Source: Lumbricus terrestris
Lineage: Eukaryota > Annelida > Clitellata > Crassiclitellata > Lumbricidae
Direction: 5' to 3'
Length of the DNA: 64,000 bases
Assembly (NCBI GenBank): GCA_949752735.1
Contig: OX457046.1
Coordinates: 30,421,177 to 30,485,176, forward strand
Each line of letters opens with the position of its first letter. Position 1 is the first letter of the stretch. Below, in pieces: positions 11,823-22,589 of the stretch. The notes beneath the pieces were generated by a model that made no database searches, was not told where the DNA came from, and saw nothing but the letters and a program-made list of their open reading frames with translations. Made by a program: the position numbers and the translations under genes.

Positions 11823-11858
11823 ATATTTTGCGAATATAATATTCGTTGGCAGTTTTAA
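11040..11858 (+). CDS. Coiled-coil, gag-like ORF inside the LTR unit
   Basis: From the first ATG at 11040 (MEESRP) the frame runs 272 codons and crosses the end of the LTR unit at 11822 into flanking DNA, stopping at 11858. The N-terminus is Pro/Ser-rich. Next come four to five 11-residue repeats of the type EAIQTNARSTH, then a helical stretch with NVREEISAV-like periodicity and RLERLEAS: a hendecad/heptad coiled coil as found in some retrotransposon capsid proteins. The C-terminal third is basic and Pro/Arg/Ser-rich (LRRSDRLASRPP). There is no zinc knuckle, protease or reverse transcriptase. The inverted copy near 63 kb keeps the same frame despite a repeat-number difference, so the frame was probably translated in the parent element. 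Gag identity is inferred from position and composition only. Confidence 0.55.
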   Translation: MEESRPVTPAQPSRPPSSMEILLEAIQTNARSTHEAIQTNARSTHEAIQTNAKSSQEAMQAHAKSTHDAMTSIQSSLQLNARETQEAIATVEFNVLAVQSNVGDAISSVQSNVREEISAVRDNVREALTEVVSRLERLEASPVPKPAVDLNPGYLTAITTADAPYHSTIGLEETLGARPKDFAHPGILRRSDRLASRPPISYRESGSRNNWPPFHRWDSNPEVTSSCPPSISRARPQQHAAISSEDPEVATPGRPIGAGVTIFCEYNIRWQF

Positions 11859-11924
11859 TATTCGTTAATATTCGTGAATATTTGAAAATCTTAATATTCG
11901 TAATATGCGAATACTCAATCTATG

Positions 11925-12290
11925 CTTTGATGAATATGTAATAAGTTCACCGGCCTATAATAATCCTGTAAAAAATTCGTCCATGACACAATTCTTATAT
12001 CGAACACTTTGATGAATATGTAATAAGTTCACCGGCCTATAATAATCCTGTAAAAAATTTGTCCATTGACACAATTCTTATATCGAACACTTTGATGAAT
12101 ATGTAATAAGTTCACCGGCCTATAATAATCCTGTAAAAAATTCGTCCATGACACAATTCTTATATCGAACACTTTGATGAATATGTAATAAGTTCACCGG
12201 CCTATAATAATTCTGTAAAAAATTCGTCCATGACACAATTCTTATATTGAACACTTTGATGAATATGAAATAAGTTCACCTACTGTCCCA
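11925..12290. repeat. 82-bp tandem satellite, four units plus one upstream
   Basis: Units of 82-83 bp begin TAATCCTGTAAAAAATTCG and contain ATATCGAACACTTTGATG and TAAGTTCACCGGCC. Unit starts are near 11961, 12043, 12126 and 12208. Another unit lies at 8483-8559, on the far side of the 3.4-kb hAT/LTR nest, so the nest was inserted into an existing array. Copies differ by only a few bases. Confidence 0.9.
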
Positions 12291-12689
12291 CTATTGGTAT
12301 AAATTTTACACATGCTGCGTTTTAGTAAATAATATAGGCATTAAACTCTGGTGTCACGCTGTTAGGGTCACGATAGACCAGTGATCAGCAAACTCACAAA
12401 ACTGACACATGTGTACATGCATGCATGCCTACAGAGAATCACCCATGAACACCGTCCATTTCTGTATTTGCTCAAGAAGTGAATTCATGTTATTGTTATC
12501 CATGCAGTCTAAGTACACAATGCTAAGTGATCTATGCTAGTGAACAGCAGCAGCAGCAGCAGCAGATGATGATGATGATGTATGAGAAACTATTAGCAAA
12601 CACTATGGGTACTGGAGTAAGAAGAATGTGTGGAACATCAACAGTTGCGAGGAAGGTGAGAGCAAAACCTTAGAGCACGATGGAAGCAG
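12291..12689. other. Unassigned, with short CAG and GAT runs
   Basis: No gene recognised. A compound CAG then GAT trinucleotide run occurs at 12546-12580. Confidence 0.5.
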
Positions 12690-13290
12690 CATGAAGACAA
12701 CGTGAAAGCAACGAAGAAACAACATGAAAGCAACGAAGAAACAACATGAAAGCAATGAAGAAACAATATGGAAGCAGCGGTGAAATCACATGAAGGCAAT
12801 GAACAAACAACATGAAAGCAACATATTGTAACACAGAAGCAGCGAAGAAACAATATGGAAGCAACGAAGAAACAGCATGAAGGCAATGAACAAACAACAT
12901 GAAAGCAACATGGAAGCCACATGGAGGCAATGTAGAAGCAACCAAGAAACAACATGAAAGCAACGAAGAAACAATATGGAAGCAACGAAGAAATAATATG
13001 GAAGCAATGAAGAAACAATATGAAAGCAACAGTGAGGTCACATGGAGGCAACATGGAAGCTACATGGAGTAACACAGAAGCAACCAAGAAACAATATGAA
13101 AGCAACGAAGAAAGCATGTACAACATGAAGGCAATGAAGAAGCAACAAAGAAACAATATGAAAGCAACGAAGAAACAACATGAAGGCAATGAACAAACAA
13201 CGTGAAGCAACACGGAAGCCACATGGAGGCAATATAGAAGCAACAAAGAAAAAAACATGGCAGCAACGAAGAAACAAAATGGAAGCGGTG
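12690..13290. repeat. Degenerate ~21-bp minisatellite
   Basis: About 600 bp of loosely repeated AAGCAACGAAGAAACAACATG-like units with insertions (CATGGAGGCA, CATGGAAGCC). The long - strand frames (206 and 173 codons, Cys/Phe/Leu-rich) arise from the repeat and overlap in different frames, so I do not treat them as genes. Confidence 0.88.
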
Positions 13291-14831
13291 GGAGATATAA
13301 CAGGAACTACAACATGAGATGATAAAAGATTCCATATGAGATGTTGCCTGGCAGTTGAAACAAGAAACGGGAGAATGATTATGGAGAGAGAGAGTTGATG
13401 AAAAATTGACAGATTCAACACAGGAGGGAAATGTGGCAAATGGTGAGCCTGAGAGTGGGGAACCATATAATACAATGTACTGGACTGCACGACCTTAGGA
13501 AGCAGACTAGAAAAGGAATTTGAAAGGGCTGGAATCGATATTAAAACAATACTCCTCATTCATTCTCCCTAGGTAAAAATACCCAAGTCGAAAGGCCAAA
13601 CAGTACTTACTACTTAGTCATTCATAAAACTAAATACATAGAGATAATTGTTGACCTGACTGATTAAAGGCTGACAATTACACAGCGAAAATGGACCACA
13701 CCTAAGATAATAGCGGTAGGCGTAGATAATCGTGATGTGTTTCAAAGCCTAGTACGTGCAAAAGTATTTATTTTGGGTCTATGACAAAGCACAACAAGCT
13801 GCAACATCGAAATTTATAATCTCAACATAGTATTATATAAAATTTTACACCTGCAACATACTTGAGCCAATTCCGTAGCAAAATTAAACCATTTAAAGTC
13901 TAACTTTTTGCTTCAATATTCATGTCGGTAATCTAGAAGGATTAATAGACATAATTATGTTTAAAGCATTAAGCTACTTCATGAGCCAAACTATTTATGC
14001 CAGAGCCTTGGGTTGAATGGATCATTATAATTTATTAGACCCTGATCTTGACATAATGCAATGCACAAAGAAAATTAAGAATTTTCATAATAAAAATAAT
14101 ACTATTTGTGAAATGATTACAGAAATTACAGTACTTCTTCTCAGTCAAATCACCAGCACATTATTATAGTTGATAGACTTGATACTGCTGCCATTTCCGA
14201 TTCGTATGTTTATGAAATGAATACTTGCTTTCAAAGCCGATAAAATGCTGTAAACACGTTACAGGCACGCTATCGACGCCATAACTTACGCATTATGCGT
14301 CTGATCAACATGTGAAAAAACAAGACTGAAACGGAAATGGCACATGTGGTATTCCGTAATACAATCTCATTCAGATGTCATTGAACACCTAGGCCATGTG
14401 TGCTGACTGTGTAAAACATCTGATAATGAACATTGTGAAGGAAAACACAACACATGTTCACAGTGAAGTGGCACGACCTCTACCAGCAAGCATGTCAATC
14501 TACTTGGCATTAGCATCCCAGTCTTAAAAAGACAACAGTGCACACCAGAGCAAATTCCAGCCTTAGCGAGTAGTGATCGAGTAGTAGATATTAAAACTGA
14601 TAATAGTTGGCATGAGAAAGAGGTCGCTTTTAAAAATTATCTGCATCAACATGAAGCCAATAATTGTTTGCTTTGATGGCAAGCACAAAAACGAATGGCA
14701 GGGACAAGCCAAAAATACTACACCAACCCTAATTGAAACAAAGGCTAATTATACTATTGCTTGCTATCTACTCTTTTATCAGACGAACTATTGACTCTTA
14801 AAACACAAGAAAAAGTTTGGCTCAAAGTTAT
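13291..14831. other. 1.5 kb without recognisable features
   Basis: AT-rich, no long open frame, no terminal repeats found and no similarity noticed to other parts of the window. Confidence 0.5.
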
Positions 14832-14839
14832 TTCTCAAC

Positions 14840-15240
14840 CAGGGGCGGATCCAGGGGGCCAATCCGGCCATGGCCCCCCCATTTAAAAATTGCATGGAAC
14901 GTGGCCCCCATTTGGTTTTAAGAAGCCATTAAAACATGTAGTGGGAGAGAAAACAGGACATCTGGCCCCCTATTAGAAAATCGTACGGTACGTGGCCCCC
15001 CCCGTTCGGAAACGGCATCTCTTCTTTTCCTGAAAAATTAATGGATGACTAAAAAAAAAAGAAAAAAAAGGTCATCAACTTTTTTGGGCGGATAAGCTGG
15101 TATCTTTTTCCCGGAAAATTGGTCGATGACTAAAAAAAAAAAGGTCATCAACTTTTTCCCCGGAAAATTTTTTCCCCCTGTTCCACCAACAAGACCGAAA
15201 ATTTTGGCCCCCCCTTCGAAACGTTCTGGATCCGCCACTG
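14840..15240. mobile_element. hAT-like MITE with hairpin module
   Basis: 401 bp with ends CAGGGGCGGATCCAG and CTGGATCCGCCACTG and an exact 8-bp duplication TTCTCAAC (14832-14839, 15241-15248). Several GTGGCCCCC blocks lie in the left half. Two copies of the GATGAC, A-run, GTCATC module occur at 15044-15077 and 15125-15149, each followed by AACTTTTT and CCGG or GGGCGG. No transposase frame. Confidence 0.9.
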
Positions 15241-15487
15241 TTCTCAACAACTCACAACAAATAGGGCCTGCAAAATGCTTCGAACTGCTCGGTATAATAG
15301 ACAGCTTCATAAGGGTTCTACGTAAATGTTACGTTACATTACATTGTGCTTACGGTATTCTATTTTATGGGCATATATGGTCATTGTAAGGTAGAGCAAC
15401 TAATGGATGCTTACTTGTAAACGTATTCATAATGTTTAAATATGCGTCATAATGCATTTAATGTCACTTTTATGATATTTTCCACTA

Positions 15488-15582
15488 AAGGGATTGCAAT
15501 GGCGTAGTGGTAAGTTAGGCGCTTGTGGTGAGTTCGAATCTACCTCAAGCTACTGCGTAGCTACCTTGAACAAGTTGAGGAA
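15488..15582 (+). mobile_element. tRNA-derived SINE head, split by a MITE
   Basis: A GGCGTAGTGGTAAGTTAGG A-box-like stretch and GAGTTCGAATCTACC B-box lie 20-25 bp apart, as in tRNA-derived SINEs. The body seems to resume after the 435-bp MITE at about 16018 (GAGGAAGGCAATGGGAAAAG). It is a different subfamily from the SINEs further right, although it shares the CCTCAAGC...ACTGCGTAG linker. Confidence 0.6.
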
Positions 15583-16017
15583 CATAGATCGAGTATTCGA
15601 ATATTACAAATATTAAGATAATTTGCAAATATTCACGAATATTAATGAATATTAAAAGTGTCAACAAATATCATATTCGTAAAATATGATGTTCATTCAA
15701 ACCATTCTTTATTCTTAATTCTCATCTTTTATTTATTAAAAAAGTTCTCTTACATTTAACTGAATGAATTGTACAAAATGAGTTAATTTATCCCGTCCTA
15801 AACACAGTAAGTGCATTGCAGATTCAAATTCAGCCCTGCGCTGAATACAGGTGAATGACATGGAGACATACAGAAAACTAACTACTATACCGGGTAACAT
15901 TGCGGTTTCAATGGTTCACTTTAATTCATTATTGTATATTTACAAATATTTACGAATATTAAAAAATCTTAATATTCACGAATATTAAAACCTCAAATCA
16001 CGAATACTCGATCCATG
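15583..16017. mobile_element. hAT-like MITE (GAGTATTCG ends)
   Basis: Ends are CATAGATCGAGTATTCG and CGAATACTCGATCCATG, with 8-bp duplications TTGAGGAA and GTGAGGAA (7 of 8). The interior is full of AATATTCG/CGAATATT and contains a block shared in inverted orientation with the element at 8560. Inserted into a SINE. No coding capacity. Confidence 0.85.
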
Positions 16018-16419
16018 GTGAGGAAGGCAATGGGAAAAGCACCTCACTCATCCCACCCCAAGGGGCATAAAGCCAATGAACCTAACCGGTACCTTCGGAC
16101 AGACCTCATCATCCCCACTAAAGAAGCTCATTTAAAGGTGTTGCTCGCCTTAAGTTCAAACAAAAAAGGCCAGTCTATTACACTGGGCATTAAAAGACAA
16201 CCATGGGCATAAAATACAAAATACTATATACAGTGGCCTCATCATCTTTCTTAAACTATGTCACTGCTCGTATGCTGGCACTGCCAGTCCAAAGCCTGGA
16301 GAAAGGAGGAGGGCAGCACTGTTCATCAATGATAATAATCGACAGAGACTTTCGCACAGTGCTGTCAAACAGCTACAAGAAATTAACCTTCTTAATCTTG
16401 GCTTATGAAAAGTGGGTGG

Positions 16420-16545
16420 CCCTAGGTCCTCTCCCTTGCAGTCTCATCCGCCCACTTTTCATAATCCGAAGGCGGGAGCGCCTCTGAGTAGAATGCCTGA
16501 AGAGGCGCTATAACAAGTGCACATACGAACAAACAAACAAACCAG
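16420..16545 (+). mobile_element. SINE/LINE 3' tail fragment
   Basis: GGGAGCGCCTCTGAGTAG, then GAAGAGGCGCTATAACAAGTGCAC and a CAAA-rich end. This is the common 3' tail of the SINE family in the window, here without the tRNA-like head. Confidence 0.65.
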
Positions 16546-16894
16546 GTGGTGTCTGGTGCTAAAAAATGACTCCACTATCCTCGGTCATTTGTCAAATCCC
16601 CGGTTAGTCCAAGTGATGTTAGGTCGTCATTCACGCTGTCCAAAGGCCAACACATAACACAAGCAACACATAAATCATGCACACAATTACACACACACAT
16701 ACTTACGTAACTCAGACCAACAACATATTATTATATCCGCCGGAAAAAACAACACGCACCTACATGCATTTATAATATCTACATAATAACATACTCCTAC
16801 ACACACACTACACACACACTGTGCAGCTACTTGTAACTTAGCCTAACGATAGACAAACGCATTGTCGAAAGCATCTTGCTACAGCGCATAAATC

Positions 16895-17235
16895 AATGGA
16901 TCCTAAACGTGCAATGGACAGCGACGGCGGCGGTGTCGGCAGCGCACGGCGTGGCCCTTGCCGACCGACCGATCGACGGGCCGCGTGCGCCAGAACACCG
17001 CCGTCGATGACTTCAATCCCGGGCTTAGAAACATCGCCGCCGCTTGGCCGGCGACGCTGCGGGCCGACGGCGGCGGCGCGTGGACACGGCGGCGGCGGTG
17101 GCGGACGGACCCGGAGGACTACTGCACGGAAATGTATCCATGGAGACAATAATAATGATGCATCAAGGAAGGCCTGCTGCAGCCCGGCATGCCGTAGTCG
17201 CAACGTTCGGTCAACTGAAGTGATACGACTCTAAA
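16895..17235. other. CpG-rich block, unidentified
   Basis: About 340 bp very rich in CGG/CCG and CpG, sharply different from the AT-rich surroundings. Open frames cover it on both strands: + 16896-17234 (112 codons), a second + frame ending in a Trp/Arg-rich stretch, and - 16838-17203. None is recognisable, and length plus composition would produce them. It could be a promoter island and first exon. Strand and gene are unresolved. Confidence 0.35.
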
Positions 17236-17329
17236 TCCGAGATAATGGAATTGACTGAAAGGAGGCTCGATTTTGATGTCGTGCGGGGTGTTACGAAGAG
17301 CTCGGTTCGAAATAACCGGTCAAGAATTG

Positions 17330-17500
17330 TCAAAATTTATTTATTTCTCCATTTCCATAGCGCATCAACAAGCTCACTGAACAGAAGCGCTCCCGACTAC
17401 AGCGCAGACACTGCATCGGAGTTTCCCGCTGAAGCGCCCGAGGAATTGCGAGTGAAGGACTTGCTCAAGGTCCCTACACGGCAGCTTGAGAGTAGGGGCA
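17330..17500 (-). mobile_element. tRNA-derived SINE, 5'-truncated
   Basis: Reverse-strand copy of the window's main SINE: the tail reads as ATAGCGC...GAAGCGCTCCCGACT on +, then the body with CACTGCATCGGAGTTTC and GTGAAGGACTTGCTCAAGG. The tRNA-like promoter head is missing. Confidence 0.7.
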
Positions 17501-17941
17501 TGGCCAGGAAAAATTTCAGTGGTTTTCTGGGATGTTCAAATAGACATCATATCATACATGTACATGTGAGAATTTATAAAGCGCCTATTACAGTAATAGC
17601 TAGTTATTCAAAGGCTCACTCACAGAGTCACAGCCACTCAGCGAGTCACTGTCATAGCCCCAAGGAAAATAGAAGACATGGTTGCAAAAACACAAACACA
17701 GTTTTTAAAAGTTCGAAAAAGAAAATGATTAATTTTGGGGACTCTGCGGAGGGGTTTGAACCCGTAAAAACCATGGTATGGTTAGGTATGGTTAGATTGG
17801 ATTCCATGAATTGTCCATGCACAAGTGCATGGCATCAGTCAAAGCAGGATAAAAAAAACAGCTGTCTGGTAAATGCCCAACCGTCAGAATCCTGATGCAA
17901 TCAATTCATACTGCACAGGAATTTCATGCCATGATAAATAT

Positions 17942-18006
17942 TTCTTTTATGACTGACTGACTGATTGATTGATGGATTGATTGATGGATTGATTGATTGA
18001 TTGAAT
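17942..18006. repeat. (GATT)n/(GACT)n microsatellite
   Basis: Imperfect tetranucleotide run of about 65 bp. Confidence 0.9.
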
Positions 18007-18009
18007 GAC

Positions 18010-18930
18010 TGCCTCTCATAGTAAGCTTGAGACTGCTCTTTCCTATACTTCGTCCATGTATTTGGTTATTTAACTCTCTCTTCAACCTCTCATCTATTAC
18101 AAAACGCCATATGTAACCACTGGTAGTGCCAGTGGAACGCCAAAACCAATGAGAGTGCCAGTTGAAAGACAGAACTTATACAATTGGCCTTTCACTCCAA
18201 GCAATGTTATTTAAATAGGGTGTTTTATGCCAAACTTAATTAGCAGTTCAAAGGTATACGCCAACCATAGACAGTCCACAGCAGTGGATAACCTATACAA
18301 GCACACTGTGCTTCTTTCAGATCTGCTCTGATTATTGTCACACCTTTTGAAAAATTGTTTCAATAAATGCAGGTGCATATGTTCCCCTACAGACAACAGG
18401 AAATGGTTCAACCTTTCCTACACTGCATGCTGTGTTTAAATAAGTTTTAGCACTAAATTCTTAAAAGCAATTTCGGGAACGAATGCAGCTTGTCTAAGTT
18501 GAAAGTGTTAGAATCAACACATAGACACTGTATAAATATCCTGTATACATACCTCATAAATCCTCATGAATACAGAGGTGAGGACAGATGCGTGTACGGT
18601 GTACCCCACATGTGTCACCTGACCTACTTATATCACTTCACTGGAACTGACCTAATTAATTAAAACTTAGGACTAAGGAATAATTTAATCGTACCTGCTT
18701 CAAATTACTTCCTGTTACCCAAGATAACATTATCAAAAAGCATAGCCTTATCTGATTTTCTCCTGCATCTTATAATTGTTAAAAAGGCAAAACACAGTGC
18801 AAGACCATACATAATATGAAAACAGCAGATGCCATACAGTAACATAACTATCATGATAATATGGTAGACACCACATAAAATTTATTTACATAGTGCCTCT
18901 GTATAGTCATTCTGCGAGAGGTGCAAAAAA
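18010..18930. other. Unassigned sequence
   Basis: About 0.9 kb with no recognised gene or element. Confidence 0.4.
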
Positions 18931-18933
18931 ATT

Positions 18934-19106
18934 CAGTATGAGAAATGTAGAAAAATAACTGAGGGGTGGGGTGAGGTGTTGTTTACATAGGGAGTTGCAA
19001 TGGATGTGCAATAAAAACCTTATTTATGGGGTCCTAACAAAGACTAAGGGGATTGAATCCCCGGTTATTGTTAATCCCCACATTCCCCATGCGATTCTCA
19101 CCATAG
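18934..19106. mobile_element. hAT-like MITE (GAGAATTG family), diverged
   Basis: Starts CAGTATGAGAAATGTAG and ends GCGATTCTCACCATAG, with the family's AAAATAACTGAGGGG block and a GGGGTCCTAA...GACTAAGGGG block. The two ends are less well matched than in the other copies and I see no clear target duplication. Confidence 0.65.
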
Positions 19107-19780
19107 TATTCGCTATATAAATCTATAGATCTATATAAGATGTGATACGATAAACAAAATAACAACCAGTACCGATCTTTTGACCAGCATTGAGGAACAC
19201 ATAGGCCTACCCTATAGGCCTATAGAGTATAGACGCCTAGCTACTCAATTTCACACCATCTAATTACAAATTATTGTGCTGCGAAATTTTATCTCACACA
19301 CGTATAATAGGCCTAATTAATGAGAAAATGTCTCTATATTTCCAAACCTGGAAACCAATGCATATTTCTCTGGCATGACCAGCGTATCAATTTCTTCAGC
19401 CGACCACCAAGCCAAGCACCGTGCACGTCGTTTCACCGATCGAATCGATTAAATATCCTGAACAGAACAATTGATACACCATAAAATGCTCGATTTTCCT
19501 AGCCACGTTCACCTGTGGAGAATAAGAAAATAACCGAATTAAATGGCGAAAATGCAGAATAATATAATAACAACAACACGTACCACATCAACAGAAGACA
19601 CTGAACGGCGGCTGCTAACCACAGATGATAAAGAAACACAGGGCCAGATTCTATGACGTCATTAAAAAAGAATGTAACGAGTCAGTGCCCTCTAGGGCAA
19701 AATTGAATGGGTTGCAAATTGCAGTCGTGCAACCAAAGATTATTTAGAGTTTAACAACTATTATGCAATGCGAAGCAATT

Positions 19781-20203
19781 CATGGGCGGAGACTTAGGGG
19801 AGGAGGACAGGGAGGACGGTCCCCTCAATAGATGTGGTGGGGGATGGCCCATGCATTTGTACCCCCAATTGTTAAGTGTTAGGGCATGTGATGGTAGCCT
19901 ACTGATGTACCACACTTCACGACACACACTATGAGATTATAACTTTAGAAGATATAGAAGAAAAGATCTTCCTTCTAACAAGGTGATGACTAAAAAAAGG
20001 TCATAGACTTTTGGCAGATAAAATTGTGTTTTTCATCGACATTTCGGACGGATGACTAAAAAAAGGTCATCAGAAATTTTTACCGGCAAAAATTAGGAAA
20101 TTTCATCGGCGATTCAACCATTCGTCCGCCCAAAATCAGAACTCTTCTGCCGCTCGTTTTCGTCCCCCACCCCCGCAAGTCTCCGCTCAAGTCTCCGTCC
20201 ATG
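19781..20203. mobile_element. hAT-like MITE with hairpin module
   Basis: 423 bp with ends CATGGGCGGAGACTT and AAGTCTCCGTCCATG and duplications AAGCAATT and AAGCAAAT (7 of 8). Two module copies at 19985-20004 and 20051-20071 (GATGAC, A7, GGTCAT, then a T-run and GGC). No open frame. Confidence 0.85.
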
Positions 20204-20211
20204 AAGCAAAT

Positions 20212-21640
20212 AACAATAGTCGCGCTAGTACTTTTCATATTCATGGCTGGCATTGAACTGCTCCCCTCTTTTTCTTAGTGCGTTGAACAGGCGCACGTGG
20301 CTGTAAAGTGCAAGAAAAATTATCAATTACGGAAAAAGCAATTGTAGGCCTAGTTGTAAAGACAATTCTATTGCTAGATGACACTAAAGACCGTTTGTTT
20401 GGATGGCTATTGTAATGGCAGATTCATCAAACGATAAAACCTTAGACACATGACCAAGAATGCAAGGTTAATGCAATACGAAATATCAGTCGAGTCCATT
20501 ATTATTATTTAAAGGCGTTTTAGAAATTAAAATAATGTAATGCCTTTTAGTTTTAAATGTAAAGTCGTAAATTAAATTAGTGTAAGACTTAGACCTCTGA
20601 ATTCTGTAGGCCCCTATGTCAAGAACGCTTTAGCCTAGTAGCCTAATTATTGAAAATTATAGAAAGACCGATATGCGAATACGAACCGTAATTTTTGTGG
20701 TTTAAAAAATTGCTATGGACTCATGATCAAGGTGCGTATATTTTTTTACAATGTTGTGGTTATTGACTGTGCAATTTTATTGGTGTTGTTTAGGCCACGA
20801 TATTTGCTTGAAGTCTTTACATGTCTAAAAAAATCAGCCTGCTGTTGGTTCCGAAGGGAGAGCTGCCTGCAAGGCTGCGAACGTTGGCGGATCCACTAGA
20901 ATGTGACTAGATTGATTAATAATAATTCTGTGTAGATGTTTCGTTGAGTCGTTCGCTAGAGGCACCAGTGTACCAAAGTCGTAAATGTCTTTATGTCTCG
21001 GTGCAGATTTGAACCTCTGACCTCGTGTTTGACAGTCTAGTGTGCAAATCTGTAGACTGATGCATACCCTTATAATAAAAGCTGTACTGAAGAGTTTGTG
21101 GTAGAAAGTTAATCTCTCTGATCTGTAGATAGGATAGATTATTTGTTCCAAAAGTATCTCGTGGTAGCAATTCTATTAGGGGGGGGAGAGTGTGCAAACA
21201 TGCTGACTGAAACGTGATCATCAATTGGCTGCCCATTACATATTATGTTATTCTGAATGTTGGTTAGCCTACGTTATGTGCAACACTGTCACAATGTCAA
21301 TCTATGCATTGAAATTTCACTCGAACATTATTAACTGAAATTATAAGTTTACTTTGTTAATTGCTAGCCTACTTATTTTTCTTTTTGTATCTTAAGTTTG
21401 ATATTCTTTTGCGCATTGATATAATTGTAGTCATGATTGTAATAATTATGATCCTAATCCAGAATATCTTACTGCAATGTCATTGTGACTCATAGAGCCT
21501 ATTTCCAACAGAAGTTTTCTGCATGACCTCGAAACTGCTTGGACGTGTGTTTTCGTGTGGAGAAAACCATATTTAGGCGACGGGTTCATCGTCTGTACAT
21601 CAGAATTGAAAGTCAATTGTGATTTGACATCATATCCTTT
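20212..21640. other. Unassigned upstream region of PINCH
   Basis: No coding exon or element recognised. It may contain the promoter of the LIM gene, but there is no CpG island or clear core promoter I can name. Confidence 0.4.
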
Positions 21641-21652
21641 ACTGGCAAGAAA

Positions 21653-21723
21653 ATGGACGATCGTAACAGTTTTATACTGAAGTGGCTCGCAAATTCACCA
21701 CCACCTGAAAGAGACTCTGAATG
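21653..21723 (+). CDS. Possible alternative first exon of PINCH
   Basis: An ATG in an A-rich context opens a short frame, MDDRNSFILKWLANSPPPER then DSE, ending GAATG before GTAGGA, a usable donor. The exon would end two bases into a codon, the same phase as the confident first exon at 24515-24681, so it could splice straight to LIM exon 2 (30229). Vertebrate LIMS genes use alternative first exons encoding different N-termini, which makes this plausible. The protein segment itself is not recognised, and a MITE target duplication overlaps the donor. A chance frame is quite possible. Confidence 0.35.
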
Positions 21724-21730
21724 GTAGGAT

Positions 21731-21875
21731 CAGTGTGAGAATTGTGGAAAAATAACTGGGGGGGTTGGACCATTATCCACTTGGAATTGGGGTGTAAAAA
21801 ACATACTTTAACATGGGGCTGTAAGAAAGACTGGGGGGTCGAAACCCCCCAACCCCCCCGGCAATTCTCACCCTG
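21731..21875. mobile_element. hAT-like MITE (GAGAATTG family)
   Basis: 145 bp, CAGTGTGAGAATTG to CAATTCTCACCCTG, with an exact 8-bp duplication GGTAGGAT (21723-21730, 21876-21883). Contains the AAAATAACTGGGGG block and a run of C followed by CCGGCAATTC. Confidence 0.9.
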
Positions 21876-21917
21876 GGTAGGATGAAGTATACGTTACATG
21901 TGTTGGTAGTTGTGTCA

Positions 21918-22200
21918 TGATGCTAACTCTGACGGTGAGAGTTGGCACAGTTTGCTTAAGATTCTGACCATGGGAGTGAGATTGCTTGCTGAAATACTAA
22001 CCATGGAAATTAGAATTCCTTGCCGAAGATGATTACCATGGGAGTCAGAATTGCTTGCTGACCTGTTTGCAAAGAAAATTAGGATTTCTTGCTCAAGATG
22101 ATTGCCATGGGATTTTTAAATTGTTTGCTGAAATGCTAAACATGGGAATGGGACTTGCCTGCATAAAATGCTAGCCATAATTTAAGTTAGAATTGTTTGT
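21918..22200. repeat. Degenerate ~44-bp minisatellite
   Basis: Six to seven loose repeats of a unit resembling ACCATGGGAGTCAGAATTGC plus TTGCTGAAATGCTA. Each unit carries CCATGG or a close variant. No coding pattern. Confidence 0.75.
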
Positions 22201-22239
22201 CCAATACAATGATTTTGTTCCGCATTCATTAGACTTTCC

Positions 22240-22399
22240 CTGTATGAGAATTGTATAAAAATAACTGGGGGTTCGGCCATTGATGTATGCGGACTTGACC
22301 CCTTGGGGTGTGCAATGAGGACGTTACTATGGAGTCCTAAAAAAAAACTGGGGGGGGGGTTGAACCCCAAAACCCAAAACCCCGGCAATTCTCACCCTG
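22240..22399. mobile_element. hAT-like MITE (GAGAATTG family)
   Basis: 160 bp, CTGTATGAGAATTG to CAATTCTCACCCTG, with an exact duplication GACTTTCC (22232-22239, 22400-22407). Confidence 0.9.
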
Positions 22400-22589
22400 G
22401 ACTTTCCCATCAATCAATGACCTAAATGGTAACCATGAGTTCTTAATCTTTTAGCGATTTTTAGTGTTGAAATGATTTTTTCAAGATGAAATTTTGTGCA
22501 TGCATTCTGCTTTGCAATATGTGGTGTCCTGCTGTAAGGATAGCAGGACAGCCATGACACCATAAATACATGATTTATTTCTACTCTAT

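Larger units (their letters stand above)
8560..11924. mobile_element. hAT-like element interrupted by an LTR unit
   Basis: The ends are perfect 17-bp inverted repeats, CATAGATTGAGTATTCG at 8560-8576 and its reverse complement at 11908-11924. An exact 8-bp duplication, CTTTGATG, flanks them (8552-8559 and 11925-11932). The subterminal regions are dense in AATATTCG/CGAATATT. Removing the LTR unit at 9324-11822 leaves about 860 bp with no transposase. Duplication size points to hAT. A 435-bp relative lies at 15583-16017 with 15 of 17 matching end bases, and the two share a block reading GTGAACCAT...ACCGCAATGTTACCCGG in inverted orientation. Confidence 0.85.

Noticed and set aside
11090..12290. 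Regularly spaced repeats that could suggest a CRISPR-like array
   Set aside because: The repeats are head-to-tail satellite or coding repeats without unique spacers, in a eukaryotic genome.
12638..13559. Cys/Phe/Leu-rich - strand frames up to 206 codons resembling membrane proteins
   Set aside because: They are translations of a degenerate tandem repeat. Three frames are open over the same DNA and no domain is seen.
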